From NCBI GenBank assembly GCA_020427155.1, contig JAGQOW010000002.1:1-64000 (forward strand): a stretch of DNA of 64,000 nt. The letters run 5' to 3'. Position 1 is the first letter of the stretch. The number at the start of each line of letters is the position of its first letter. This document shows, piece after piece, positions 18,628-27,551 of this stretch. Source of the stretch: Planctomycetales bacterium (GTDB lineage Bacteria; Planctomycetota; Planctomycetia; Pirellulales; Lacipirellulaceae). Both the position numbers and the translations under genes were made by a program. The notes below the pieces were generated by a model. It saw only the letters and a program-made list of their open reading frames with translations. It did no database searches and was not told the DNA's origin.

Positions 18628-19028
18628 GGAAAACTGCCTCAATCGAACTGCACAGGATACCCGTTCAAGAAACGGTTCTCGGAAACAAACTCGGTCCAAG
18701 ACGCTCCGCATTGGCCACCCGTCTTGGGGGGAAGATCGTCGTAGAAATCCGACAACCCTTTTCATCGTACCACTCTACGTCGGGAATACTTGCGAAATGG
18801 CTTGCCGAGTCAACAATTTTTTCTGGCATCAATAACGATTAGACAGGCCGTGCAATTCGCAACGGACGCACTAGTAAAGACACGCACCACGGCCAGTAGT
18901 TGCAGGTGACAGAAGCCCGACAATTGGGCCAGAATGCCTCGCCAGGGCAGGCCAGCCGGCAGCGCTGCCGCGTCCATGAAGCCGGTACTCAACTAGCCAG
19001 ACTCACAGCCGAGCAGCATGTCAGTAGC
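18628..19028. other. 401-bp spacer
   Basis: No gene, RNA or clear terminator is recognised. It holds the 5' leader of the TPR gene and the 3' flank of the acidic protein gene, both on the minus strand. Confidence 0.5.
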
Positions 19029-19457
19029 TTACAGCGCTTGGGCAGGCTCTTCGTTCTTGTTTCCGACGATCCCTTCCCGACAGTGCGCGGCTGAGGTGCG
19101 GTTGAACTCCTTCGCAAACGCCTCGGCATCCTCGCAGGTAAACTCGCGACCAATCGTCCGCCGATACTTGCCAAACTCGTAGACGTGAACCACATGATCG
19201 GTGGGCACGGCAGGAACTTCTGGCGTTGCCTCTTCCTCTACGGCTGAGTCGGCCTGTTCTTCCTCGGCAGTTTCTCGCTCCTCGGCACTGGCTTTCGAGC
19301 GACCACCGCGTTTGCCACCTCGGGAAGACTTGCGCTTAGGCTTCGCAGGTGCCTCTTCTTCATCCACATCAGCCGCCTCGGCCGCTGGGGCTTCGTCCTC
19401 GTCGTCGTCAACGAAGTCAAAATCATCGATAAACAGATCGTCTTCGTCGTAGGCCAT
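19029..19457 (-). CDS. small protein with acidic and basic low-complexity N-terminus
   Basis: 142 residues from the ATG at 19455-19457. Residues 1-40 are strongly acidic (YDEDDLFIDDFDFVDDDEDE), then a short Lys/Arg/Ser patch (KPKRKSSRGGKRGGRSK), another Glu-rich run, and a more ordinary C-terminal 50 residues (VVHVYEFGKYRRTIGREFT, FAKEFNRTS). The C-terminal part looks folded and could be the conserved region. No family recognised. The patchy charge suggests binding to nucleic acid or to basic proteins, but nothing more can be said. Confidence 0.65.
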   Translation of the reverse strand: MAYDEDDLFIDDFDFVDDDEDEAPAAEAADVDEEEAPAKPKRKSSRGGKRGGRSKASAEERETAEEEQADSAVEEEATPEVPAVPTDHVVHVYEFGKYRRTIGREFTCEDAEAFAKEFNRTSAAHCREGIVGNKNEEPAQAL

Positions 19458-19652
19458 AGCTAAATCGAATGGGGTAAAAGGAAACCGAAGCGTTGGCATT
19501 CACCTCATCAAACCAAAGCGTCTGCGTGCATTGGTTTGTCTATGAGAGAACTGCCAGTATCGGCCGCGGCCCGGGGCGCGTCAACTGCCTCGGCAGGCAG
19601 TCTGATCTCTCCGATCGTCGGATCGTTAATCACACAGCCCAACCAGTGCACT

Positions 19653-21365
19653 TCAGCGAGCTACGTCCCGATTCAGTACTGCCTGGTCTCGATTGCGAGC
19701 CGCTTGAAGGCCAAGTTCCAGGATGGCGTCTTTGGCGTGCTGCTGGACGTTCGACAGCTCCCCCTCGACTGGCTTGGCCGTCAACCGAATCGACTCGTCT
19801 GGCTCAACCCCGTGGAGGCTGATTTCCCGTCCACTGGGAGAGAAGAATTTGGCTGTCGTCAGCCGGATGCCGGCCCCGGCATATCCGAGCGGGAAGATCC
19901 CTTGCACCGAGCCCTTGCCAAAAGAAGTGGTGCCGACAATCCTGCCGCGCTTGTTGTCCTTGATTGCTCCGGCAAAGATCTCGCTGGCACTGGCGCTGTC
20001 GCCGTCGATCAGGACGACCAAAGGAACTCGCCACGTTCCGCCATAGTGGGCCTGATAGTTGAAATCTTCCTGGGCACTTCGGCCGCGGGTCGAGACAATG
20101 TTGCCCTGCGTCAGAAACTTGTCCGCCACTTCGACCGAAGAAGTCAGCAGTCCTCCCGGGTTGCCCCGCAAGTCGAGAATCAGCGATCGCATCCCTTTAC
20201 GGTGCAAGTCCCACAACGCTGCTTCCAAATCCCGGCTAGTCGTCTTCTGGAATGTTGGGATCCGCACGTAGGCGATTCCATCTTTGGCATCGAGAATCTT
20301 CACGTCTTCCAGGCTCGGAACTTCGACATGTTCGCGACGGACATTCAACACGCGGGGCTGAGCACCAGGCGAGTAAGCAGTCACTCGAACCCAGGTCCCT
20401 TCCTCTCCGGTCAACATGGCGGCGGCTTCGTCGGTCGACATCTCCGCGGTGCTCTTCCCGTCTACCGCCACGATCCGGTCGTTCGCCAGAATGCCAGCTC
20501 GCTCGGCGGGGCTGTTGGGAATGACATGAACAATCAGCAGGGCTCCATCTTCGGCTTTGAGCTCAACCCCCAGACCGACGAAGTTCCCTTCGATTTGCGA
20601 ATACACCTCCCGCAACTGATCGGCAGTCAGGTAAGCCGAATAGTCATCCAAACCGCTGGCGGCAGCCGACACAAACTCCATAACCGTTGCCGAGGTCGGC
20701 AGCCCGATCCTCGCCTCTACGAGCTGGGCCACTTCCGAGGCCAGAGCAACCAGATCGCGCGAACCGTTCATTGGTCGCCGAGCAAGTAACTGGAATACCT
20801 CTCGCCGCAACTGTTCCACCTGTTCGGCCGAGACGTTGAGCCGATTTGCAGCTATGAAATCATGATCTTTCAGAGCGATGTCAAGCGCTCTTGCCCCTCG
20901 TTCTCCTAGCCAGCGCCATGGAGGGGTACTCACGTAATGCGTATTGGTCTTTTGCAGAAGCTCCGAGTAGAGCGAAAGGGTCTGCTGGCGATTTAGCGAG
21001 GCCACCGATTGCTTAAAGCTGTTGTCATGATACCGCCGGCCCAGGCTGTAATGCAGTTTGGCAACATCGTGCCGCGACTTGAGTTGGTCGTTGCCCCGAT
21101 AGTCTCGTAACGCTTCTTCGTAGAAACTTAGCGCTTCGCCCCAGCGTTGATTCGATTCAAGCTGCAGGCCTCTCTCAATCACCGCGCTGACCGAAATCCC
21201 CGGGAGGGCATCGGGTGCGATCGTCACAGGCTCGGCGACTGCCTGCGAGAACGCCGGCGTCGCAATCAAGAACCCTAGCAGGGTCGGAACGATCAAAAAG
21301 GACCAGAATCTCCGCCTGGCGGCCAGACCCGATCGGTTACGTAGTGCGGAGACCCGTTTCTGCAT
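19653..21365 (-). CDS. S41 family C-terminal processing peptidase with PDZ domain
   Basis: 570 residues from the ATG at 21363-21365; an in-frame ATG at 21467 would add an unlikely N-terminus. A signal anchor (FLIVPTLLGFLIATPAFS) precedes a helical, TPR-like region, a PDZ domain (GLGVELKAEDGALLIVHVI, SPAERAGILANDRIVAVDGK) and the S41 fold. The catalytic Ser lies in DGDSASASEIFAG and the general-base Lys in TTSFGKGSVQG, the Ser-Lys dyad of CtpA/Prc proteases. These periplasmic enzymes trim C-termini or degrade misfolded envelope proteins. It is divergent from purH across 609 bp. Confidence 0.9.
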   Translation of the reverse strand: MQKRVSALRNRSGLAARRRFWSFLIVPTLLGFLIATPAFSQAVAEPVTIAPDALPGISVSAVIERGLQLESNQRWGEALSFYEEALRDYRGNDQLKSRHDVAKLHYSLGRRYHDNSFKQSVASLNRQQTLSLYSELLQKTNTHYVSTPPWRWLGERGARALDIALKDHDFIAANRLNVSAEQVEQLRREVFQLLARRPMNGSRDLVALASEVAQLVEARIGLPTSATVMEFVSAAASGLDDYSAYLTADQLREVYSQIEGNFVGLGVELKAEDGALLIVHVIPNSPAERAGILANDRIVAVDGKSTAEMSTDEAAAMLTGEEGTWVRVTAYSPGAQPRVLNVRREHVEVPSLEDVKILDAKDGIAYVRIPTFQKTTSRDLEAALWDLHRKGMRSLILDLRGNPGGLLTSSVEVADKFLTQGNIVSTRGRSAQEDFNYQAHYGGTWRVPLVVLIDGDSASASEIFAGAIKDNKRGRIVGTTSFGKGSVQGIFPLGYAGAGIRLTTAKFFSPSGREISLHGVEPDESIRLTAKPVEGELSNVQQHAKDAILELGLQAARNRDQAVLNRDVAR

Positions 21366-21974
21366 TGGTTGCTCGTTCCATGTGTGGGGAGATCTCGTCG
21401 CCAAAGCAGGGCTCTGACGCGCTCCGGCGAAGCCGGTGGCCTTTGGTCGACCCGGTTTGGTCGCCATAAGTGCACACTGGGAGCAAAAGGGTCTGTTTTG
21501 CGGCCCAATCCAATATAGGCCACGGAAACAGGGCGGTCAAAAATCTCGCGGGTCGGTTTTGCAATTCTTTGCCTACGTAGTCCCGCGCGACCGTCACAGC
21601 CCTTCTGGCAATACCCACCGCACCACCGGTTGCAAGCCTGGAATCGGAGACATCGCCTGGTCGGTTTATGCTGACCGAATCGATCTCTCCGCTAGTGCGG
21701 CCTGCTCGCCCCAATCTTCCCTGGCGGCGGGCAAAGCCGCCGCAGCCGATAAGGAGCATCCTGCCATAGAAAAGCCGGCTCGTCATGATTACCGGCAACT
21801 TACTCCTTCTCTACGCACCCTCCAGTTCCAGGGTTCGATCGCCGAAACGCCGAAACGCTATCAGTTCTCGCGCTCTGGCAACCGGGGCTTTTCCGGGCGT
21901 TTCCTCTTGCTGGGCTTAGTGGTATCGTGACCGTCCTCGATGGAATCTCCGCAATCCGAAAACCGAAATCTGAA
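21366..21974. promoter_or_regulatory. 609-bp divergent spacer between the S41 protease gene and purH
   Basis: No gene is supported. A GC-rich stem with one bulge lies at 21721-21745 (CTG-CGGCGG paired with CCGCCG-CAG around a GCAAAG loop), about 230 bases upstream of purH. It could be a leader structure or a terminator remnant. No purine-type riboswitch consensus was recognised. Confidence 0.4.
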
Positions 21975-23567
21975 ATGACTCTTTCCCCTGCCATCCGACG
22001 CGCGCTGATCAGCGTCAGCGACAAGACTGGTCTCGACGTTTTTGCTCACCAACTCATCGCCGCCGGCGTCGAGATCTTCAGCACCGGCGGCACGCGCCGC
22101 TACCTGGAAGAAGCAGGCGTTGCAGTTCGCGATGTGGCCGACTACACCGGCTTTCCGGAAATGATGGATGGTCGGGTCAAAACCCTGCATCCCAAAGTCC
22201 ACGGCGGGCTCCTCTGCCGACACGACAATCCGAACGACATGGCCTCGCTCGCCGAGCGCGGCATCCTCAGTTTCGAGCTCGTGGTGGTCAACCTCTATCC
22301 GTTTGAGCAAACCGTGGCCCGCAAAGATGTCACCCTCGAAGAGTCTATCGAGCAAATCGACATCGGCGGCCCCTCGATGGTTCGCTCGGCAGCAAAGAAC
22401 CACGCCTTCGTCACGCTGGCGACTGAACCGTCGCAATACGACGCCATTATTGAGCAAATAAAGGCTAACGGCTGCACGACACTCGACCTGCGACGTCAAC
22501 TGGCTGGCGCTGCCTTTACCCGTACCGCCGCCTACGATGTGGCAATCGCCAGCTACCTGGCCCATTGCTTTGGTTCGCCGCAAGAAACCGCAACCGCCTC
22601 GTTGTTCCCCGCCACGATCAAGCTCGCACTCGAGCAACGCGCCGCGCTGCGATACGGCGAAAACCCTCACCAGGCGGCCGCCCTTTACACCGCTGCTGAC
22701 GCTGCCCCCAACAGTCTCGTCAATGCCGAGCAGCTCAACGGCAAAGAACTTTCGTATAACAATTTGCTCGATCTCGACGCAGCGGTAGCGATCGCCCGTT
22801 CGCTGCCGCAGCCGGGGGTTGCCGTACTGAAACACAACAATCCCTGCGGCGCCGCCACCGGCAAATCGCTGGCCGACGCTGCCGCCAAGGCCTGGGACGG
22901 CGACCCGCTCAGCGCTTTTGGGTCGGTGCTCGGTGTGAACGTCCCGGTCGACGGCCCCATGGCCGACTTTCTGGCCGAGCCCGGCAAGTTCGTCGAAGCG
23001 ATTGTCGCCCCCGACTTTACGGCTGAGGCGGTCGAGATTCTCACCACCAAGCCCAAATGGAAGGCCAACGTCCGGTTATTGCGGCTCGGCGAATTGCCCG
23101 CCGGCCAAGGGGCGGCCGTGCTACGAGCCATCGACGGCGGCATGCTCTGCCAAGCAGCCGACGACCTGCCCGATGACACTTCTGCCTGGCAAGTAGTTAC
23201 CGACGCCCAGCCCTCCGACGCCCTGCAGGCCGACCTGGCCTTTGCCTGGGCTGTCTGCCGACACGTCAAATCCAACGCGATCGTTCTCGCCAAGGATCAA
23301 TCGTTGGTTGGGGTTGGCGCAGGCCAGATGAGCCGCGTCGACTCAGTGGAGCTCTCGATTCGCAAGGCCGGCGACCGAACTCGCGGGGCGGTGTTGGCCT
23401 CCGACGCCTTCTTTCCCTTCGACGATTCGATCCATCAGGCCGCCGAAGCCGGTGTCGCTGCCCTGATCCAACCCGGCGGCTCTCGCCGCGACGACGAGGT
23501 GATTGCCGCCTGCAACCAGCACGGCCTGCCGATGATCTTCACCGGGATCCGCCACTTCCGGCATTAA
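21975..23567 (+). CDS. purH: bifunctional AICAR formyltransferase/IMP cyclohydrolase
   Basis: 530 residues from the ATG at 21975. The N-terminal IMP cyclohydrolase (MGS-like) domain includes [34 protein letters not shown] and [11 protein letters not shown]. The C-terminal AICAR transformylase domain includes [27 protein letters not shown] (catalytic Lys-His) and a C-terminus with [15 protein letters not shown] and [13 protein letters not shown]. It performs the last two steps of de novo IMP synthesis in the cytoplasm. Length is normal for the family. Confidence 0.98.
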   Translation: MTLSPAIRRALISVSDKTGLDVFAHQLIAAGVEIFSTGGTRRYLEEAGVAVRDVADYTGFPEMMDGRVKTLHPKVHGGLLCRHDNPNDMASLAERGILSFELVVVNLYPFEQTVARKDVTLEESIEQIDIGGPSMVRSAAKNHAFVTLATEPSQYDAIIEQIKANGCTTLDLRRQLAGAAFTRTAAYDVAIASYLAHCFGSPQETATASLFPATIKLALEQRAALRYGENPHQAAALYTAADAAPNSLVNAEQLNGKELSYNNLLDLDAAVAIARSLPQPGVAVLKHNNPCGAATGKSLADAAAKAWDGDPLSAFGSVLGVNVPVDGPMADFLAEPGKFVEAIVAPDFTAEAVEILTTKPKWKANVRLLRLGELPAGQGAAVLRAIDGGMLCQAADDLPDDTSAWQVVTDAQPSDALQADLAFAWAVCRHVKSNAIVLAKDQSLVGVGAGQMSRVDSVELSIRKAGDRTRGAVLASDAFFPFDDSIHQAAEAGVAALIQPGGSRRDDEVIAACNQHGLPMIFTGIRHFRH

Positions 23568-23800
23568 GCCGATTACAGGAATTTGGCTCTCAGATTGCGG
23601 CTTTTTGCAGCTATATTGCTCCCCTTCCCCGCTTCTGCCGCGACACTGGCTTTTTTCGCTCGATTGGGCGATAATTGGTTCGGATTGGTCGCACCCGATT
23701 TCTTATCCCGTTTTCATTCGACCCAACCCGAAGAACTTGCCGCACGGGGCACATGGCGGCATTGGAACAGACATATCTCCCCCCGAAAGAGGCCCTTGCC

Positions 23801-24880
23801 ATGGACACGCGCTCCCCACGCCGCGGTTTTACCTTAGTCGAACTTCTGGTCGTTATCGCCATCATTGGTGCGCTTGTCGGACTGCTACTTCCGGCAGTCA
23901 ACGCCGCCCGCGAACGGGCGCGGCAATTGACCTGCACGAACAACCTCGGGCAACTTGCCAAGGCCATGACCTCGATGGTCACCAGCGGCAAGAACGAGTA
24001 CCCCGGCTGGATGCAGTTGCAGAAGTTGGCCAACGGCGCGCCTTCTTCCTTAGACCAGTTTGACGATGGCTCGGGCGGAAACCAACCTGTCGAGATCGCC
24101 GTGAGTTGGGCGGCAAAGCTGCTTCCGCACCTCGACCAGCGAGCGTTGTGGGAGCAGATACTTACCAACAACAACGGCAATGGCTTCAACTACGGCACTC
24201 CTCCCAAGCTCGATGTCTTCTTGTGCCCCAGTAATGAGTCGGTCACTGCAGACCGAGGCCTGTTGACCTACGTTGCCAATGCGGGTACTTCGGATTCCCG
24301 CTGGGGAACTCGTGGTGGCACAGTACACGATCTCAAGTTCAACGGCATCTTCCACAATCTTGTCGATTTTCCCAGTGAGACCACTCGTTTTGGTGCCGAC
24401 CTTAAAGACGGGGCCAACACCACCTTGTTGTTCTCAGAAAACATCCACAAAGACGAGCACATTCACAACTGGCTCAACAGCACGAATTGGACCGTAGGCA
24501 ACCTCCCCTCGCACAACTCCACTGAGCAGGGCTACGGCATGGTCTGGGTATACGACGAAACGGCAGGCCCCTCGTCCCCACCCGCAGGCGATTTCCAACC
24601 GTTTAATCGCGATTTGCGTACGGACACATCAGCGGATTATCTCTCGTCGGGGGGTAATACCTCTTTTGCCCGTCCCGCGAGCAATCATCCCGAACTGTTC
24701 CTGGTCGTTTTTGCCGGCGAGAACACGCGCTCGATTTCTGAAGCGATCGACTACCGGGTGTATCAACAACTGATGACTCCCAACGGGAATAAAGCGGCCT
24801 ACCCAGGTTTCGACGACAATCGGAACAAAGCCATGCGGGCCGCCTTCAGCGCCAAGCCGCTGTCGGACGAAGATTATTGA
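23801..24880 (+). CDS. DUF1559 prepilin-type protein (planctomycete pseudopilin-like)
   Basis: 359 residues from the ATG at 23801, with GAAAGAGG upstream. The type IV prepilin motif is textbook: [20 protein letters not shown] right after RSPRR, with the Glu at position 5 of the mature protein. It continues as a DUF1559 domain ([17 protein letters not shown]). The family usually ends with an H-x9-DG motif. Here the equivalent is [16 protein letters not shown], so DG has become GE, while the following [18 protein letters not shown] is conserved. These proteins are numerous in planctomycetes; their role, probably surface or secretion fibres, is not settled. Confidence 0.92.
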   Translation: MDTRSPRRGFTLVELLVVIAIIGALVGLLLPAVNAARERARQLTCTNNLGQLAKAMTSMVTSGKNEYPGWMQLQKLANGAPSSLDQFDDGSGGNQPVEIAVSWAAKLLPHLDQRALWEQILTNNNGNGFNYGTPPKLDVFLCPSNESVTADRGLLTYVANAGTSDSRWGTRGGTVHDLKFNGIFHNLVDFPSETTRFGADLKDGANTTLLFSENIHKDEHIHNWLNSTNWTVGNLPSHNSTEQGYGMVWVYDETAGPSSPPAGDFQPFNRDLRTDTSADYLSSGGNTSFARPASNHPELFLVVFAGENTRSISEAIDYRVYQQLMTPNGNKAAYPGFDDNRNKAMRAAFSAKPLSDEDY

Positions 24881-24915
24881 GCCCCGGCGGTTATTTGCCG
24901 GCAGGGGGTGATCGC

Positions 24916-25287
24916 TTGAGTTACGTCGTCCTTGGATTTGGGGTTCTGATCCTCATGCTTGGCGTCGTGATTGTCGTCAAGCCTGAGTATCTCTTCGATA
25001 TGTTCCGCAAATATGCCGACTCGTTTCGATTTCAGGTCCTGGCGGTTCTCACCAGGTTGGCATTGGGCGGTGCACTGTTGATGGCTGCCGACGAATCCAA
25101 GTTCCCGATCGCGCTTCAGGTGATTGGCGGGATTTCAATTTTGGCTGCAATCGTGTTTGCGCTCATGAGCCGCGTTCGGTTCAAGAGGTTACTCCGATGG
25201 GCACTCGGTTTCGCGCCTTCCTTCACTCGTATTGCTGGGGTGGTGGCTACGTTGTTGGGCGGATTTCTTGTTTACGCGGTTGCTTGA
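24916..25287 (+). CDS. small membrane protein of unknown function
   Basis: 123 residues from a TTG at 24916, chosen because GCAGGGGG lies just upstream; no ATG fits. It has about four hydrophobic segments (YVVLGFGVLILMLGVVIV, LTRLALGGALLM, IGGISILAAIVFALM, IAGVVATLLGGFLVYAV). No domain recognised. It starts 36 bases after the DUF1559 stop and may be co-transcribed with it. Confidence 0.65.
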   Translation: MSYVVLGFGVLILMLGVVIVVKPEYLFDMFRKYADSFRFQVLAVLTRLALGGALLMAADESKFPIALQVIGGISILAAIVFALMSRVRFKRLLRWALGFAPSFTRIAGVVATLLGGFLVYAVA

Positions 25288-25443
25288 CCTGCTCTCGAAC
25301 AGTCTGACCTTCTCGAGATAGGACCGCCTAGCGAACGTCTTGCCTGGGCGACTATAATCCTGGCGGTGGGGAAGCGGCCTTTCTTAGGGGCGCTCTTGGG
25401 GCTGTATCCTTCAATCACCAGTTTTCTACGAGGAGAGAAGCAG

Positions 25444-25935
25444 ATGAATGCACAAGACGCCATTCGGGGAACTTTGGAAACCGGCTCGATGGTGCTCAAT
25501 AGCTATCTGGGCGACCTGAGCGACGCCGAGTTGATGCGCCGACCGGGCAAGGGATGCAATCATATTGCCTGGCAATTGGGCCATCTGATTTCGGCCGAGT
25601 GCGATCTGCTCGAATCGATTTGTCCTGGGGCGGCGGCGAAGCTTCCTGAAGGGTTTGCCGAGAAACATAGCAAGGGGACTTGCGGCGAGGACGATGCGAG
25701 CAAGTTTTGCACCAAGGCCGAATATCTGGAATTGTTTGAAAAGGTCCACGCGGCCACGCTGGTAGCGCTGCAGAAGATGTCGGAAGCAGATCTAGACGCC
25801 GAGGGACCTGAGAAGTTTCGCGAAATGTTCCCGACGGTCGGAAGTATCTTTATCTTGATAGCTTCTCACGGCATGATGCACGCGGGCCAACTGGTGCCGC
25901 TCAGGCGCGAGCTGGGCAAACCGGTGGTGATCTAG
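25444..25935 (+). CDS. DinB family protein
   Basis: 163 residues from the ATG at 25444, with AGGAGAG upstream. It has the four-helix DinB/YfiT fold signature: a histidine in HIAWQLGHLISAECDLLES and another in ASHGMMHAGQLVPLRRELG near the C-terminus, positions that usually bind a metal. Members include thiol-dependent S-transferases and damage-inducible proteins; the substrate cannot be told. A good terminator follows at 25965. Confidence 0.88.
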   Translation: MNAQDAIRGTLETGSMVLNSYLGDLSDAELMRRPGKGCNHIAWQLGHLISAECDLLESICPGAAAKLPEGFAEKHSKGTCGEDDASKFCTKAEYLELFEKVHAATLVALQKMSEADLDAEGPEKFREMFPTVGSIFILIASHGMMHAGQLVPLRRELGKPVVI

Positions 25936-25964
25936 CGACGCGCCGAGACTCGATTTTTTAGTAG

Positions 25965-25996
25965 AGCACGGTCGGTAGCGGCCGTGCTTTTCTTTT
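25965..25996 (+). terminator. rho-independent terminator after the DinB gene
   Basis: AGCACGG (25965-25971) pairs with CCGTGCT (25982-25988) around a 10-base loop and is followed by a T-rich tail to 25996. It sits between the convergent DinB and PEP-CTERM genes and could serve both. Confidence 0.8.
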
Positions 25997-26001
25997 GCCT
26001 C

Positions 26002-26631
26002 TCACTTAATTCGCCTCGGCACGAACAACCCCAGGCCAACCAACGCCCCGAGCAGCAGCGTGGAAGGTTCGGGGATTCCGAGCACACGGAACGCCAGATC
26101 GAAATAGGCGTGGGTGAAGCCGGTGCCGTTCTCCGACAGGTGTTCCCCGTCGGGATAGATATCGACGCTACTGCTGGCGTAAAGTGCGTAGGCGCCAGAA
26201 ACGGGCTCGACCGGTTGATTGAGTTGGAAGGTGTAAAGCTGTCCTGGTGTGAGAGTGGTTCCCGAGAAGTCTGCATCGACCCAGTGATTCGGGCTGTCGG
26301 CGGGAATCGGATCGATGGTTGAGTTATTGACGACTGTACCGCCGTAGCCAAGTCCTTCATAGAGAGTGATCGTCGGTTGGCTGTCAGGTAGATGCTCGTT
26401 GAAGTTACCCACATAAAAGAAGCCGATGGATCCTAATTGAGCGACAGTCGAATCGGCTGTAAAGGTTTGCCCACGGTGATTGGTGTTTCCGCCGCTGCCA
26501 AGTGAAACGGACTGATTCCAGACCTCTTGAATGATGTCTGCAGAGGCAAGGGATAAGGTGAAAGCCAGAGTCGAAATCGCTGCAACGATCGAGATTGCCA
26601 CTGACAGCGAAAAAAAGCGTCGAGTTTTCAT
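26002..26631 (-). CDS. PEP-CTERM sorted secreted protein
   Basis: 209 residues from the ATG at 26629-26631. A signal peptide (RRFFSLSVAISIVAAISTL) leads a beta-rich body with no enzyme motif (WNQSVSLGSGGNTNHRGQTF, YEGLGYGGTVVNNST). The C-terminus is a standard exosortase signal: IPEPSTLLLGALVGLGLF, then basic VPRRIK. The exosortase at 1969-3072 is the likely processing enzyme. The body resembles general choice-of-anchor or lectin-like planctomycete proteins; function unknown. Confidence 0.88.
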   Translation of the reverse strand: MKTRRFFSLSVAISIVAAISTLAFTLSLASADIIQEVWNQSVSLGSGGNTNHRGQTFTADSTVAQLGSIGFFYVGNFNEHLPDSQPTITLYEGLGYGGTVVNNSTIDPIPADSPNHWVDADFSGTTLTPGQLYTFQLNQPVEPVSGAYALYASSSVDIYPDGEHLSENGTGFTHAYFDLAFRVLGIPEPSTLLLGALVGLGLFVPRRIK

Positions 26632-27047
26632 GATCGTATCCCCCACTTGAGCCACGCGGCAGGAAGCCGAACTGTGTCACTTGTGAGCGCCCCACTCGCC
26701 CAACGCACACATCAAAGCGCAGCCACCGCTTGCGCTGCAGAAGAACGGGCTTCTAGACGCCACGTCGTCTAATAAAGTGCAAATCACGTACCGTAGAGGT
26801 GTCTTTCACGGCTGATAAGCAGCGAAAGAAGCACTTTGAAACACTCGCTTGGTCAATCTCATTGGAAAACCTTTGCAAGTGGACTCGCTTTTCTAGCATG
26901 GGGACGATGGCCGCAAGCGATACGTTGGACGTCAGTTGTTAATTACGAGTTAGGTTTCAGGCGCTCACAAGGCAGGAAGCGCCTATCGGATCCGTTCTCG
27001 GGAAGCTTTCGTCGTCAGGGCTACGGAAAGGATTTTGGAGTATTCAC
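26632..27047. other. spacer upstream of the BlaI promoter
   Basis: About 416 bp between the divergent PEP-CTERM gene and the BlaI operon. A rightward 71-codon frame at 26836-27051 has no recognisable features and runs into the BlaI promoter, so it is not called. Confidence 0.5.
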
Positions 27048-27076
27048 TTGACAGAAGATTACACGTGTAGTCTAAT
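27048..27076 (+). promoter_or_regulatory. sigma-70 promoter with BlaI-type operator in the spacer
   Basis: TTGACA (27048-27053) and TCTAAT (27071-27076) are 17 bases apart, a near-consensus promoter. Between them, overlapping the -10, is a palindrome centred on TACACGTGTA (27060-27069), extending to GATTACACGTGTAGTC (27057-27072) with one mismatched pair. BlaI/MecI repressors bind TACA-type dyads (TACA/TGTA) in the same place, so this is most likely the self-operator of the BlaI gene 51 bases downstream. Confidence 0.8.
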
Positions 27077-27126
27077 GCTTAGGTGTAGAGGCAATGTGGC
27101 GAGGATTGTGCCAGGAGGCGATTTCC

Positions 27127-27549
27127 ATGACAAACAATGCCAGCAACGAACCTGTGCAGAGCCTTTCGGGCGCTGAGTGGGAAGTGATGAAGGTAATCTG
27201 GGAGCGAGGTCCCTCGGCGGCGCGCGATGTGTATGCGGCTTTGCCCGAAGAAGTGAATTGGGCCTCGAAGACAGTGAAGACTCTGCTGTCGAGACTGGTC
27301 GCCAAGGGGGCGCTCGACTACGAGCAGATTGGCAATTCTTATCTCTATCGGGCAGTCGTCGAGCGTAGCCAGATGACGCGGCATGAAGTGCGCGGGGTGC
27401 TGGGGCGCGTAATGGGCGCGGCCGTTTCGCCGGTGCTGGCCAATTTCATTGAGGAGGCAGAGCTCAGCGACAAGGAGATTGGCCAATTGAAGAAGCTGCT
27501 CGACTCGAAGCGCCGCGAACTGCGCGCAGCGCCCAAAAAGGGGAAGTAG
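27127..27549 (+). CDS. BlaI/MecI/CopY family transcriptional repressor
   Basis: 140 residues from the ATG at 27127. It has the winged-helix signature of the family: LSGAEWEVMKVIWERGPSAA, then WASKTVKTLLSRLVAKGALD, and YLYRAVVERSQ leading to the dimerisation helices. In the family the repressor is cleaved or released when the partner M56 membrane protease senses its signal. The partner starts two bases after this gene. A clear operator overlaps its own promoter at 27048-27076. Confidence 0.95.
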   Translation: MTNNASNEPVQSLSGAEWEVMKVIWERGPSAARDVYAALPEEVNWASKTVKTLLSRLVAKGALDYEQIGNSYLYRAVVERSQMTRHEVRGVLGRVMGAAVSPVLANFIEEAELSDKEIGQLKKLLDSKRRELRAAPKKGK

Positions 27550-27551
27550 CA

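Noticed and set aside
19536..20789. A 417-codon open frame on the plus strand
   Set aside because: It is antisense to the S41 protease and has no recognisable domain or start site.
21337..21798. A 153-codon minus-strand frame upstream of purH
   Set aside because: It overlaps the start of the S41 gene in another frame and shows no domain or ribosome-binding site.
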